Origin: Hymenopellis radicata
Lineage: Eukaryota > Basidiomycota > Agaricomycetes > Agaricales > Physalacriaceae
Length of the DNA stretch: 64,000 nt
NCBI GenBank assembly: GCA_015501595.1
Contig: JADNRX010000034.1
Span: 186,001 to 250,000 of the forward strand
Direction: 5' to 3'
Made by a program: the position numbers and the translations under genes. Position 1 is the first letter of the stretch. Each line of letters starts with the position of its first letter. A model generated the notes under the pieces. It did no database searches. It saw only the letters and a list, made by a program, of their open reading frames with translations, and was not told the origin of the DNA. Below, in pieces: positions 23,049 through 34,874 of this stretch.

Positions 23049-24134
23049 CCACATTTCCTCTTTTGAACTGGGTGCAGCCTTCAAGGGTAGACTACTCCGA
23101 CTCCCGCAATTCCAAGTTCCGTAAATCAAAAAATCCATTGTTGAACCAAGAACATTGAAGCTGTGCTACCACAAAGCCACAACACCAACTTCGCCTTCGC
23201 TGGGACAAATGTCCTCTCTTTCCATAACTCACACATCGGAGCCGTTGGAGCCGGGATCAGTACGCCACTGTCCGTAGAGGTCGGTTTCGTATCCTCCCTG
23301 TTTCGAACCTAGTCAGTAACGCGGAATATATTCTTATACACACGCACTTGTTTTCCGTTCACTCCGCCAGTATTGCACCCATCGACGGGAAGACGGAGGA
23401 GTCGGTTGCAATTTCCGTCAATAACCCAGTTGCCGCTTGGCTCCAGTCAAACAATGACTTGCACAGTACATAGTTGATGACATACCCGTTGATGGCTTGA
23501 GCACTGACAAGAACAGTGAAGGTCCCGTAGTTGTACCGGGCCTAATGGGCGTATTAGAAGATGTGTGATCAGGAGAGAACTCTGACCGACCCAAACGGTT
23601 TGTCCGTTTGACACGCTGGTGCCTATCACTTTGCTACCCAGAATATCAGCTTGAACCAGCGATGGGGACTAGACATGTACACACCCACACCAGTCGTCAA
23701 TTACTGATACGATCGGGGAGCGGTCCGCCTAATAAGAATTGTCAGCTACTAAAGTGTACTATCTGAGCGGTAATTACTGACCTTCGTGCCGAATCCGTAG
23801 CAAGTGACAACCTCTGGCTTCCTCATGAGAGAATATAAGAAATAGAGGAGGCGAACTTACCAGGGCCGGCACGCGGGACCAAAGCGGTACTATTCTCGTA
23901 TGCTAGACGGATTATTGAACTGTAAGTGTGCGTCGCATCGGGGCATCCGTGCACTTACTGATTCCTTGTTCAATACTCAACCACTATCAGAAGAAGCTCA
24001 GCACCAAATCTATTCCTGTTATGGATCGCACTTACTTTGGCAGGAGTATCGTCAACGCGGGCTACAACAGCTGCATAGGTTGGAGCTGCGATGGCCATGG
24101 CGACGGCGACGAGACCAGAGATAGAGAGCTTCAT
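23049..24134 (-). pseudogene. small secreted protein, left copy, last splice acceptor lost
   Basis: Mirror copy of the gene at 25859-26948. ATG at 24134, signal peptide MKLSISGLVAVAMAIAAPTYAA, the same exon-intron pattern and the same core (VVTCYGFGTK, DGNCNRLLRLPVDGCNTGG, GQWRTDPGSNGSD). The acceptor of the last intron reads GG (23119-23120) where the right copy has AG, so that intron would be retained and the protein would stop at TGA 23229-23231. If the exon were still joined, its end would be a different sequence running to 22902, because the duplication breakpoint at 23049 cuts the exon. The first exons are clean, so a shortened secreted product is possible. Confidence 0.6.
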
Positions 24135-24228
24135 GATATCGACAGTAATGAGTTAACGCAGAAGAAGTCTTTGGGATACTACTTGATATGCCTCAAGTAA
24201 TGAAGTTCACTGGGAGTGTACCGACTGG

Positions 24229-24236
24229 CTTTTATA
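24229..24236 (-). promoter_or_regulatory. TATA box of the left secreted-protein copy
   Basis: TATAAAAG on the minus strand, about 95 bp upstream of ATG 24134; conserved with the right copy. Confidence 0.6.
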
Positions 24237-24374
24237 GTGAAATTCGGGCCAAGCGCCGTTGAATGAACACATCCCCGGGAAGCAGTGTATAATCCGCCGT
24301 ACTGAATGGAGCTGGTTTGAGAGTCGAAGTCGCAATTTTCATGCCCAAGTTGCGCTGTGACACTCCTGCTGGGT

Positions 24375-25629
24375 GTACGCGCCGGAGGCTAGCACATCGA
24401 TGATCTAGTGCCGGGTATGGAACCATTTTTGTGATGTATATGTGTAAGCTGAGTCTGCGAGGTACGAGCAGAGGGCTGAATCCGTGCCATCCTGATATGT
24501 TTCAAGGTCGACCGACTCGGACATCTCGCTATTGACGAAGCAGCGCAAAAGTCGTCCTCGGTAAGTGTTGGCATCCGGGTTAGGATCTTCCTCGGTAGGC
24601 CATCCTGGGTGCCTCGACGACATGACAAACTTGTGGTTCTTTCAGGTCCAAACCCGAAGCGAACTTTGTTCCAAGTTTAACGAACTGCATCAGTGTCCGG
24701 TCCGGTTCGCACCCCGGACCCCAGGTCAAATACATCGGCTGACATCGGCAACTCTAGCCCGTGGAATCGCGAGGACGATAGGATCAAAAGCTGACAAAAG
24801 CAGCGGAATCTGATAATCCAGATGATTACATCCGGCTATCCTACTCTACTACGGACGCTTCGGTAGCTGAGTAATACACTTCCTTCCTTCCAATGAGCTC
24901 GCTGTCATCTACATTGAGACTGGTGTTTCAAGGTTGTCTGAGTGATACATCAATGCACATGTTCATTACATCGGACCATCGAAATTGAATGTATAGAACC
25001 TGTATGGAACTCAGTCCCATCTTGAGGCATCCAGATCTGTTCGGCATTCAGGCATGGACAGGAAGGACGATGCTTTTGCTCTCAACATCGTCTTGCCGAA
25101 GTCTGACATCATTCCGGGGCTGCATCACCTTCAGATTAGGAGAGAATAACACTTGAGGTGATTGTACTTAGACTAATATTAAAGGTCCCCAGCTGCTAGC
25201 AGTCCTAAATTTTTACACGTGTTCTTGTAAATCATGATTTACGACGATCGTGGAGTTACCATATCCGGATGACGTGTTGTTTGGTTCTGCATGGCTAGTT
25301 CGGATGCTCGGGTACGTTCTTTACGTCGTACCACCATCTTGCCTGTATCGTCGTCTTCATTCCTTGATATAGCTGCCCAGGTACAGAGAGTACAGATCTT
25401 CTACAGAGCCTCGGCCGGGAGCCTTCATCCTGCCGACCTTACTCCTTTCCCTCCTCTGTTGACCTCATGCATGTTGACGGCCGCCGCGCAATGGCTCGAG
25501 GACAGTCAGCAGGTATGAATCCACCTCCAAACCCATGGGGCACTCCCCGGGTTGTCTAACCCGCCTAACCTGTACCCATATGGTACGGGTGTTAACCCGC
25601 GACGAGCACGGCGATACCAGCGGATCCTT
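24375..25629. other. central spacer of the inverted duplication
   Basis: 1.25 kb between two divergent secreted-protein genes. Only short frames, none recognisable. It can carry upstream control elements for both genes. Confidence 0.4.
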
Positions 25630-26942
25630 ACCCAGCAGGAGTGTCACAGCGCAACTTGGGCATGAAAGTTGCGACTTCGACACTCAAACCAGCTCCATTC
25701 AGTACGGCCACTGCTTGCCGGGGATGTGCTCGTTCAACGGCGCTTGGCCTGAATTCCACTATAAAAGCCAGTCGGTACACTCCCCAACTTCATTACTTGA
25801 GGCATATCAAGTAGTATCCCAAAGACTTCTTCTGCGTTAACTCATTACTGTCGATATCATGAAGCTCTCTATCTCTGCTCTCGTCGCCGTCGCCATGGCC
25901 ATCGCAGCTCCAACCTATGCAGCTGTTGTAGCCCGCGTTGACGATACTCCTGCCAAAGTAAGTGTAATCCATCACGGGAATAAATTTGGTGCTGAACTTC
26001 TTCTGATAGTGGTTGAGTATTGAACAAGGAATCAGTAAGTGCACGGATGCCCGATGCGACGCACACTTACAGTTCAATACTCCGTCTAGCATACGAGAAT
26101 AGTACCGCTTTGGTCCCGCGTGCCGGCCCTGGTAAGTTCGCCTCCTCTATTTCTTATATTCTCTCATGAGGAAGCCAGAGGTTGTCACTTGCTACGGATT
26201 CGGCACGAAGGTCAGTAATTACCGCTCAGATAGTACACTTTAGTAGCTGACAATTCTTATTAGGCGGACCGCTCCCCGATCGTATCAGTAATTGACGACT
26301 GGTGTGGGTGTGTACATGTCTAGTCCCCATCGCTGGTTCAAGCTGATATTCTGGGTAGCAAAGTGATAGGCACTAGCGTGTCAAACGGACAAACCGTTTG
26401 GGTCGGTCAGAGTTCTCCCCTCATCACACATCTTCTAATACGCCCACCAGGCCCGGTACAACTACGGGACCTTCACTGTTCTTGTCAGTGCTCAAGCCAT
26501 CAACGGGTATGTTATCAATTATGTACTGTGAAGGTCAATGTTTGACTGGAGCCAAGCGGCAACTGGGTTATTGATGGAAATTGCAACCGACTCCTCCGTC
26601 TTCCCGTCGATGGGTGCAACACTGGCGGAGTGAACGGGAAACAAGTGAGTGTGTATAAGAATATATTCCGCATTACTGACTAGGTTCGAAACAGGGAGGA
26701 TACGAAACTGACCTCTACGGACAGTGGCGTACTGATCCCGGCTCCAACGGCTCGGATGTGTGAGTATGGAAAGAGAGGACATTTGTCCCAGCGAAGGCGA
26801 AGTCGGTGCTGTGGTTTTGTGGTAGCACAGCTTCAATGTTCTCTGTTCAACAACATATGCTTTTATTTACAGAACTTGGAATTGCGGGAGTCGCAGTAGT
26901 CTGCCCTTGAATGCTGCACCCAGTTCAAAAGAGGAAATGTGG
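25630..26942. repeat. right arm of 1.3-kb inverted duplication
   Basis: Reverse complement of 23049-24374. The outer edge lies within the last exon of the secreted-protein gene. Confidence 0.85.
25760..25767 (+). promoter_or_regulatory. TATA box of the right secreted-protein copy
   Basis: TATAAAAG about 92 bp before ATG 25859, identical in the mirror copy. Confidence 0.6.
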
Positions 26943-26948
26943 CACTAG
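25859..26948 (+). CDS. small secreted cysteine-containing protein, right copy
   Basis: About nine short exons: 25859-25957, 26010-26034, 26090-26131, 26179-26210, from 26264 onward, and a last exon 26873-26948. The product is about 170 aa. Residues 1-22 form a clear signal peptide. A short, possibly processed pro-segment follows (VARVDDTPAK to LVPRAGPE), then VVTCYGFGTK, DDWCGKVIGTSVSNGQTVW, RYNYGTFTVLVSAQAING, DGNCNRLLRLPVDGCNTGGVNGKQGGYETD and GQWRTDPGSNGSD. Five cysteines remain in the mature part. Secretion and a compact disulfide-bonded fold are likely. The family looks like common secreted proteins of mushroom fungi, but I cannot name its role. Codons spanning 26943-26948 lie outside the duplicated arm, so the very C-terminus may not be ancestral. 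Confidence 0.7.
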
Positions 26949-27339
26949 AGTCTTTTTCTTGGTTAAATTGCATGGAACGAGCTGTATCGTAAGAGATGCA
27001 CCACCTTCATTGCTCGTTCGCCCCCGTTCCTGCGCCTCCTCTGAAGGCTTCAAGATGGCTAGGTGCGCCACAGGTCCACGACGTGATGGTAGCGCACTTG
27101 CAAGCCGGCCGTTTTTCGCAAACACGACGTTTCATGATTAATCGGTCTTCGCGACTTTTGAATCGCGCTTCACGGCGACTGAGCAGCATGGATTGTGGTC
27201 CCAGGCGTCCTTTCACACTCAGTGTCCTGGAAACGGAAGCGTCGGAGACCCGTTCTTTGACAACTTCTACGCGTCTACTGTGCCAAGTCTTGCATAGTAC
27301 AACAAAAAGGTTGAATTTTCTTCTTACTATTGACGCTGT
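26949..27339. other. spacer between secreted-protein gene and GH5 relic
   Basis: Open frames on both strands (26996-27508 plus; 27007-27498 minus) but only the minus-strand part above about 27340 fits the GH5 family. No other gene seen. Confidence 0.3.
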
Positions 27340-28845
27340 ATTAACAGTAATGCTGCGCATAATCCTCGCGTGCAGCAGCCACTCCCTGATTAAATCCATG
27401 CTCTGCAATCCTTCAGTCAAACCCTCCCACCTCCTAGGCAAAAAAGAGCACACGTACCGAACTCCCAATAACCATCCCCACTCCTGCGACGCGCCCACTC
27501 CGTCTTAAATCCAATCTCTGGAGCTGGAGCACCAAGGGGCACAGAGCGGAAGAATGCATAGGAATCATCCCATCCTGTCGCAAATCCTTGCTCGAACCGC
27601 TCGTGATCATACTGTCCTGGGTGCTGATCCCACCACGCATTATGAGCAGCTAGAGATCATCGAAAAAGTCACCCTCAAGAAAACGGTCAGAGCAGGAGGT
27701 TTCACTACCTTGACTTTGAACGCGCTGCGCATCCCGTCTGTGCTGATCAGCCCCATCGACAGGAATACGTCCACGCAAGCCCCCGAGCCAGGCAGGGAGA
27801 ACCTCGCTCAGCTGCACATCGCGGAAACTCCAACCGTTATCCCAGCCTTCGCCCTTTTTGTATGTCCAGAAGAACCAGCCAGCACATGTGCGCTCAAAGA
27901 GCTCCAATTGCGCCTTAGCGAAAACACGATGCTCCACGTCGTTGTCGAATTTGATGGACCCGGGGTTGAGGGCGGCGGACCATTCGCCAACGACGAGGGA
28001 GCTCCCAACGCGTCCGAGGGTCTGGACGATGCCGTTGTTCGGGTCGCGGAGGGTGCCGGCGTGGTCGTGTGCAGACGTCTGGATGTCTTGTCCCGTGAAG
28101 CAACGATAGAGATGATGGTCCAGCACCAGCATATTGGGAGTGTGTCCTTGGACCGATTTTATGTATTCGGCATAGTTGTCGGTCTGCCAGCATTCGCCGA
28201 GGTAGAGTGGAATCGTTGGATCGAGAGCAGGATGGCCTTGGTCGCTTCGGAGTACCAGTCTTTCAAAAGCGTGTCGGATGGAGGAGCGGGCTCATTGAGG
28301 AGCTCGATCCCAACAGCATTTGGGTACGCGTTATTCAGAAGACGAATGAGGGTAAGAAGGACATGAATGGTATGATCGCGATGACGCGACGAGTTAAAGA
28401 ACTCGGGCTCTTTGGATGTACCTCCATGGGAATCGTGGTTCTGCTTGCCTGGGGCAGCGTGGAGATCTTTTGAATAGAATCAGCTACATGCTGCGGAACT
28501 GCCAGTACTGAAATGACAAACCTAGTAGGACTCCGATACCATACCGGAGGGCTGTCTGGATTGCGTTCACAATCCTAGGCCCCGCACCACAAAACACAGA
28601 ATGCATGTCCTTAAAGTGTGTCTTTTCCAGGATCGAAGGATCAGCACCACACAAGTGGTAATATCCTATCTGTAATGATGATGATTCGTCACCCACGCTA
28701 ACATTTGGTTGAGAAGAAACAAACTGGTATGCGGACAGTGTTGATACCTTTGCTCGCAAGGTATTCCCAGTCCGGCTCGGTAATCCAGGTATCCCAGTGC
28801 TGTTCGAGGATCTGCTTCGCATTACTGCCTTTGGTTCAGCTGGTA
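27340..28845 (-). pseudogene. GH5 family (exo-beta-1,3-glucanase-like) gene, 5'-truncated and frameshifted
   Basis: Minus-strand exons read HWDTWITEPDWEYLASKG, NTVRIP, GYYHLCGADPS, DLHAAPGKQNHDSHGG, GIELLNEPAPP (acid/base Glu in the NEP motif), LYLGECWQ, LVLDHHLYRCF, LVVGEWSAALNP (nucleophile Glu), AGWFFWTYKK, WWDQHPGQYDHERFEQGF and WEGLTEGL. This order is typical of fungal GH5 glucanases acting on beta-1,3-glucan. Two defects are visible. The N-terminal portion (the usual LRGVxxGGW start) is missing upstream of about 28845. The frame slips by one base at about 28221-28232, between the ATKAI helix and DPTIPLYLGECW; inserting one G would restore it. Introns of 50-60 nt are otherwise intact. 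It is therefore a recent pseudogene. Confidence 0.75.
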
Positions 28846-28859
28846 AGATGCTCAACATC

Positions 28860-29313
28860 TTCCTGTCTTAGATTAATCGAATACACGGATTCACGACATG
28901 GTACAATTCATCCCGAATAAGAGTTCAATGAATCCCAGGAGCGGGCGACGTGTATCGTTATAGCGAGCAAGCCCAAGCCAGTGATAACATGGGCGCGCCA
29001 TCGCTGCGATGCCATGAACCTATACTGACAGACACAACTGCATTTCATCAGCAAGAAAGAGCTTTGAAGGTTATAGACAATTGACAGGCAGTCACGATCA
29101 CATGCATCAAACGCTGCATTTGAAGAATCATTGTCACTATGTTCGTCATACTACGGTGTTTGAACAATCAGTCATCGAAAGGGCACGTCGCCACCATCAA
29201 TTTCATCAGACTCACAAAGAACCTCTCCAAAGGATCATGCTGGGTCATAGCGTCGGCGCGTCCAAGTCAAAAGCAAGAGGTCGCTTCGAACGAGAGTCGT
29301 CCATTCGTCCACT
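28860..29313. other. spacer upstream of the GH5 relic
   Basis: I searched the minus strand here for the missing GH5 N-terminus and did not find it. No other gene seen. Confidence 0.35.
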
Positions 29314-30772
29314 ATGGTGTACGACAACGACCTAACGTTTTCCTATTCTTCCCTTCGGTCGACACTTCCACGATTAGCCGACGAAGCAGATGAACTCGTA
29401 CCGCAGACTATGGACCAGCCACACACGCTCCTGCTTGACGACAGACTGCCCAGGGAAAGGGAAGCAGAGTCCGAACGCCACTTGGAAATCAGCTCTTACA
29501 TTTTGGACCACCGTGAATGGCAGCCAGGTCACTTGCCGCCCCGACCGCGGCTTGGACCTGCTACCGGAGGAAAGGACAGTGCACAGAAGGCAGTCGAGCA
29601 GAAGGAAAGGCTGACACATAGACACTTAATCCCGACTGACTATACTGCGATGCAGACTTACATGACCACGGATCCACGGAGGAGAGGTCGAGATGTATTT
29701 GATTGCAGCCAGCCACGACTAGAAGGCAGACGGTTAGTACCCGGATTTCTATTGTAAGATTACAGGCTGACCGCGACAGTCCTGTCACCGGAAGAGGGGA
29801 GGGTTCGAAGCCGACGATGGGATACCGGCCAGATAGAAAAGAACGGTCGGTGTTTGATTTGCACCTGGATCTTTTAGAGCCTAAAACTGCAAATAGACTA
29901 ATAGTTAATGGACCGGTGTATCCAAGACAACGAAGGCAGACCGACTTCAAGACTTTCAAGTTACAGGACGGTCATCCGGAGAGAACAGGGCGTCAACGGT
30001 TCGTATCTTTGTATAAGTCTGATCAGAGTGATATGATCTTACGAGCCCGTAGACAAGCCTCCCCCAACCGAAAGAGTGACGTTGGACGACTACATTCGAG
30101 AGGTGGCGGACATACACAAGGAAGTGACGAGTGCGTATCCTCAACTTTCAGCCTTAAACGAGCTCATATCGAATGCGAAGGCCGCTTTCCACAATCTCGC
30201 CGAACACGACGCAGGTGAAAAGGAAATCTTGGGAGGACAAGGTCGAGCATACAGCAGCTCAGTCGACCATCCAGAAAGCGTCTTCGAATGCTGCTAGCCA
30301 CGCAGCCACGACTGGTTCTCGTGAAAACATTCACGCACCTCCGACCACCGGAAGGAAACCAAAGCTGCAAGAATCCAAACTAGTTGCCTTCCCTCCGCAG
30401 CCCTCTAGGGAAGTCAAACCTGAAGGACTCCGCCACGGTTCCATGTTGACAAAGCTTCAAGACCGTTGCTACGTGGACGAGTTCCGCCAGAGCATGCGGC
30501 GCCAGAGGAATATCGACCAAGATCCTTGGGTGCGCAAAGGATCTATTAAGCCGGACTCTGTCGTGTGTGAACGGTGTAGGCAGAGAATCACGTTGAAGAA
30601 GAGGAAGAGGGAAGACGAGGATGTGCAAGGCGGGTGCAACAACTCCGGGTGGGCTGAACACAAAGAGAAGTGTTATCTCTTATACGTTAAGTGGTGCGAG
30701 GAGCAGAAGTATGATCCTAAGAAGATGCGTGACCTTGAAGACAAAAGAGGGGCGTCGACTCAAAAGATTTAG
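29314..30772 (+). CDS. basic protein with C-terminal Cys/His putative metal site
   Basis: Multi-exon model: ATG 29314; exon 1 to about 29694; a 71-nt intron; exon to about 29998 (KTFKLQDGHPERTGRQ); then a segment with TLDDYIREVADIHKEV; then the last exon to TAG 30772. The last part has VVCERCRQRITLKKRKREDED followed by GWAEHKEKC, a CxxC...HxxxC arrangement that could bind one zinc ion. Such CxxC plus WxxHxxxC tails occur in uncharacterised basidiomycete proteins; a nuclear or nucleic-acid role is only a guess. Two junctions (about 30000-30050 and 30217-30256) are uncertain. Confidence 0.55.
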
Positions 30773-30980
30773 TTTAGACGAGATGTATGTAAAACTTGGC
30801 AGGACCTGAAAATGCCATTAGGCACAAATGAACGTACACTTCAATGTTGCGCGTCCGAGCCGACATCACAAGAAGATCAGACGGGGTACAGTACCGGATG
30901 AGGGGAACTCACATAGAATGCTGCGAACTTTGTGGAAGACATGATTTTCGCAGAATGGGATTTATTTCGCAGTCCTGGCG

Positions 30981-31665
30981 CTACTTTTTCCTCCGCGGAC
31001 TACTGCGGGGCGGCCTAATAGTCTGAGCCTTATGGGAACTTCGACAATGTCTCGTCATATTCGATTTAACGTTGAACGCGCGCCCACATACAGGATACGG
31101 ACAGACAAAAGCTACTCTTTAGTTTATTTTTCATTGCTTAACATTAAGAATAGGTGCACGGAACACGTACGTTTTGCTCCTGTATGGATGTTTGTGTGTA
31201 TCTGCAGGCTACTTGGCCGAAAAAAAGTCCTTCCGCAGTGCTCGCATGGGTAGGTCTTCAGTTGACTGTCATTGATGGCGGCAGGATCCATGCCAAGTTC
31301 TGTATCAGAGCCAAGTTGGTCCTCCTCTTTAGCTGAAGAGGACAGGACCATGTCATGGAAGATGTGATCTACAGAGTGATACTCAGTCACAATTTCACAA
31401 AGAAAATGTGTTAGTAGCTAACCGGAATACATTTCTTGAAGCGATGGGAGAGCTGGAGTGGGCATGAGTATGGTAAATCGGAGGGATGTGCCCCGTTGGG
31501 TGCTATCAACGCGACTACGTACTTTTTATAGAGCGTCTCAGTCATCTTAAGGGTAGCAGGACGCCCATCTTTGGAGACGAGACTTTTGGTCATCGTGTAT
31601 GAGGCATTGCACCGAGAGCCGAGTCCGAACGACAGATCACGCACTGGTGTACATGTTGGGAACAA
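30981..31665 (-). CDS. C2H2 zinc-finger transcription factor (two fingers)
   Basis: Two adjacent fingers are split by one intron. Finger 1 (KTYPCEHCGRTFFRPSSLQIHTNIH) lies in the exon ending at 31171. Finger 2 (FVCPYPVCGRAFNVKSNMTRHCRSSH) lies in the last exon 30981-31111, joined through the HTGAKP linker. The protein ends in a basic tail, RPPRSSPRRKK. Both fingers keep all Cys and His ligands, so DNA binding is likely. An acidic segment (KEEDQLGSDTELGMD) precedes them. Upstream exons could not be fixed; candidate pieces run to 31665 and perhaps 32035. Small two-finger proteins of this form are common in Agaricomycetes. The gene is divergent from the PPR-like gene, so the two may share a promoter. 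Confidence 0.65.
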
Positions 31666-32209
31666 TCGCTGTACCTATCCTTGATTCAACCAGGACTCTA
31701 CAAATGTCATTCTGGATACAAGACTCGGCGGAATGCAAACCGAAGGCAATGCATCATCTATTGATTTCATCAGGCGGCGGTCAGCACGCGTTATGAAGTG
31801 CGTTGGAAGATTTCTCCGAGGGTGGAAACAAGAATGGCTTCACCGCCACTGTGTGTAGTCCATGAATGATGAGAGTCGACGTCCCGACATCTGGGCCGTT
31901 GATTGAGCGGTAGTCGGCGATGTCGATGAGTTTTAAGTTGGAGACTGAACACAGTGAACGAGCAATGTATAAAGAAGGTTGCTCTCGAGGATTGTACTGG
32001 TCTCTGAATCTGGGGAGTCGGGAAAAGAGACACAATACTTAGAGTCAGAGGCAGTGTCGCGTTATTCCGCAACGCCCCCGATATCAAACACGTTGGCGTC
32101 GTACCCCGGTCCGGTCCGAATTCTTTCTCTGGCGATCACTTTAGCAAAATATTCAGAGGTGTGGCGTACCCTCTGTCTCGGACGACGACGATTTCGGAAC
32201 GAGCAGGTT
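31666..32209. other. region between C2H2 factor and PPR-like gene
   Basis: May contain 5' exons of the C2H2 gene on the minus strand (an 84-codon frame at 31781-32035) and the shared divergent promoter. No certain feature. Confidence 0.3.
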
Positions 32210-34874
32210 ATGCGCGGTGGCGCCCTGCTATGGACGATACGCCGTGCTGTTCATAACGACGCGAAAACTACGGCGGGACTAGACGCTGTGACCAGAGACT
32301 CCCAAAAGCCCGGCGCGAGGACGCGGCGGGCCAGAACCTTACAGAGAGACAGGATTTCAGCGACTCTGCCGCTGGATCATCCCCAGCCGTCCACCTCTTA
32401 CACAGCATCCTCCGTCATCTCCAACCTCCTGCGCTCACTGAATCACCACAAAAATCCAACGTCTATATACAATACTTACACCTCCGCCTGTATCGCGCTT
32501 ACCCCCACTGGCATCCCTTTGCATATACACCAGCTCGCCCTGCGCAAGGTGACCCCAGTAGAGAAGGAACTCAAGGAGGGCAGCGTTCGGAGACCAAAGC
32601 AAAGCGGGCCAAGAGTAGCCTTTAGCGGAGAGGACCGGCTTCGGGTTGTCGGTCAGAACACCTTTTAATGTGGCGTGTTTAAATATTGATTGATTTATAG
32701 TCAGGAACATACGAGCCGCGCGTGCCGCACAAGGCTCCGACGACACAGAATGGTCCGCCGTCGACGACTTCAATCACATCCTCAGGCAATTCGCCGCAGT
32801 CGGAAACCACCTGGGATGCTTGTCCATTCTCTCAGAGATGGCCAACTCTGCTATTCTCCCTTCGCGTTCGTCTATTGGATATACACTTCAAGCCATCGCA
32901 AATCGCCTTGCGCTCCCGTCACGCGTCAAACTCAGGGAAGCACGCCAAACTGCAGCTAAACGCAGCTTTCAAACTGTGCTGGTGATGATGCGAGAGCGCA
33001 AGGAATTGGTGACGAGTATGAACTGGGACTTGTTGATGAGGGTGGCTGCCAGCCTTTGCAACGATAGGCAATTCAAGTGGCTGCTCAAATGGGGCTACCG
33101 TATCGACTTGCAGGCGCCAGATCGACCTGTTCTAGAGAAACCAGAGGTGGGACTGTTGGTTCCTCCGGACAGACCACTTCATTTTAGCGTGGCCAGTCTC
33201 AACGCCCTTCTGGAGTGGCTGAGTCGAAGAGGCGACGCCGGGAAACTCGTAAGCGCGTTTGAAGTCCTTACCTCTGAGGTCAAGGGCATCGAGGCGTATG
33301 ACGATCAAGACGATGACGAGTGGGGTGAGCAGTCACTCGATGGGTGGGCATACCCGAGTACGCAGCCAAATACCGCTTCGTACAACATTCTCCTCCGTGG
33401 TGTATGCCATTTTGGGCATACGGTCCTTGCGCGCCATTATCTCTACGCGGCATACAGGCTGGAAAGGACACAAATGCATGCCCGCCGGAAAAAGCTGGGG
33501 GAGGACACTCCGGCGCCGACGTTCAACGTGAATCGGGATATGATTCTGAGCGTGTTTGGACTGGCAAACAGGCGGAAGCACACTGCGTTGATGGTGTGGC
33601 TGGATCAGCGTCTCATTCCTGGGGTCTTGAAGAGAAAGCGGGCGGAGGTGAGGAAAATAGAGAGAACGAAGGCGTTGAAACCTGGGACGTTTGTACCACG
33701 GCAGCCCGTGAAAGGCGTCGAGGCCGGCTTGGCTTACTCGCCTGAGGTCAAAAAGGAAAATTTCCTGCAGCGAGTTGGACTTGTTCCTCCAACCGTGGAC
33801 ACATCACCCCTTCCTCCGACTCAGCATCAGAAGTTCCTGAACGCTTCCTTGCACATCAAGCTCTTGAAGCGGGACATATCCGAGATCGAGACTCTTCGAG
33901 CGCATATCCGTGTTATCATCGAACGCACCCGACAGCGCACGAAAGAGTACCTTGGTAGGCGCGTATGGGCAGCAAAACCGATATATATTCCCTTACTACG
34001 CAGGCGTACTGCTGTCCCCCGCAATCTCTGGCGGAACATTGTATCATTCACCCCGCTGAGTCCTGAGGCGCAGCGATACCAACCTGGGCGCAAGAGAATG
34101 CGCCGAATGCGTGTTATTCGATGGCGACGTTGTGTTAAGCTTAAAATGACGGCGTGGCATAGGCGCTGGGGGCACAAAACCACGCGACCACGGTCCAGGG
34201 ACATTTGGCGCCGGTGGGAGAGGCTAAGGGAGAGAGAGCGGGTGTTGGACACGGCTGAGCAGGAGGATGCCGTGCGGGTAGCGGCTTGGCTGGAGGGCCG
34301 CGAGGTAGTAAGGTTAATTCAACCTCTTGAGGATGAAAGTGTGTTCCTTGCCCGCAACGGGCTCACCAAGGAGGCCATTTTCGAGGAGTGGGTACAGATC
34401 CTCCGCGAAAGGGAAGAGTATAATCGGTTACGGGCAACTACTGGGAAGCTAGGACCGTCACTTCTCAAAACATCCATCGCAGCCACTCCGCGCCCTCCAG
34501 CTGACGTTGACTCTGGCGCTGAACGCCGGCCTAACACGCCAGAGTCTGACTCCAACTCCGGGCGATGGCCCAACACACCGCCCTCCAACGACTCCGGCCT
34601 CGACTCTGAGCGTCCCACTCCAACATACACCGACGACGAATACCTCTTCTCTGACCCCAAGACGAACCCCACACTCATCCGCCGCATCGCGACGACCTCG
34701 TTCCTCGCGTCGCAGGGCCTCATCTACACTCCGTTGCAGAAGTCCGAGATGGTGCGGGCGGCGTGGGAGTTCCGCGGGATCGCGAAGCGTGGTGGGACGC
34801 TGCCGCGGATAATTAACGAGAAGCTGAAGAAGAAGCGGAAGGGGTGGTTGAGGTTTAGGCCGGAGGAGGAGTAG
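32210..34874 (+). CDS. mitochondrial PPR-like RNA-binding protein
   Basis: ATG 32210; exon 1 32210-32651, a 49-nt intron 32652-32700, exon 2 32701-34874; 871 aa. The N-terminus (MRGGALLWTIRRAVHND) is basic and free of acids for a dozen residues, like a mitochondrial presequence. Helical repeats resemble pentatricopeptide units: DDFNHILRQFAAVGNHLGCLSILSEM, SVASLNALLEWLSRRGDAGKLVSAFEVL, NTASYNILLRGVCHFGHTVLARHYLYAAY. The C-terminal half is very rich in Arg and Lys, with a disordered Pro/Ser segment near residues 750-800. Fungal PPR proteins act in mitochondrial mRNA processing and translation; the target here is unknown. An unusually high Arg content also fits a mitoribosome-associated role. 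Confidence 0.7.

Larger units (their letters stand above)
23049..24374. repeat. left arm of 1.3-kb inverted duplication
   Basis: Reverse-complement match to 25630-26942 over its whole length, roughly 95% by eye, including the promoter TATA box and all introns. Arms are separated by a 1255-bp unrelated spacer. Confidence 0.85.

Noticed and set aside
27650..27720. Apparent second frameshift in the GH5 gene near FFDDL
   Set aside because: A 59-nt intron with good GT and CTCTAG ends restores the frame, leaving only one true slip.
27554..28366. 270-codon plus-strand frame
   Set aside because: It is antisense to the GH5 relic, whose minus-strand motifs explain the openness.
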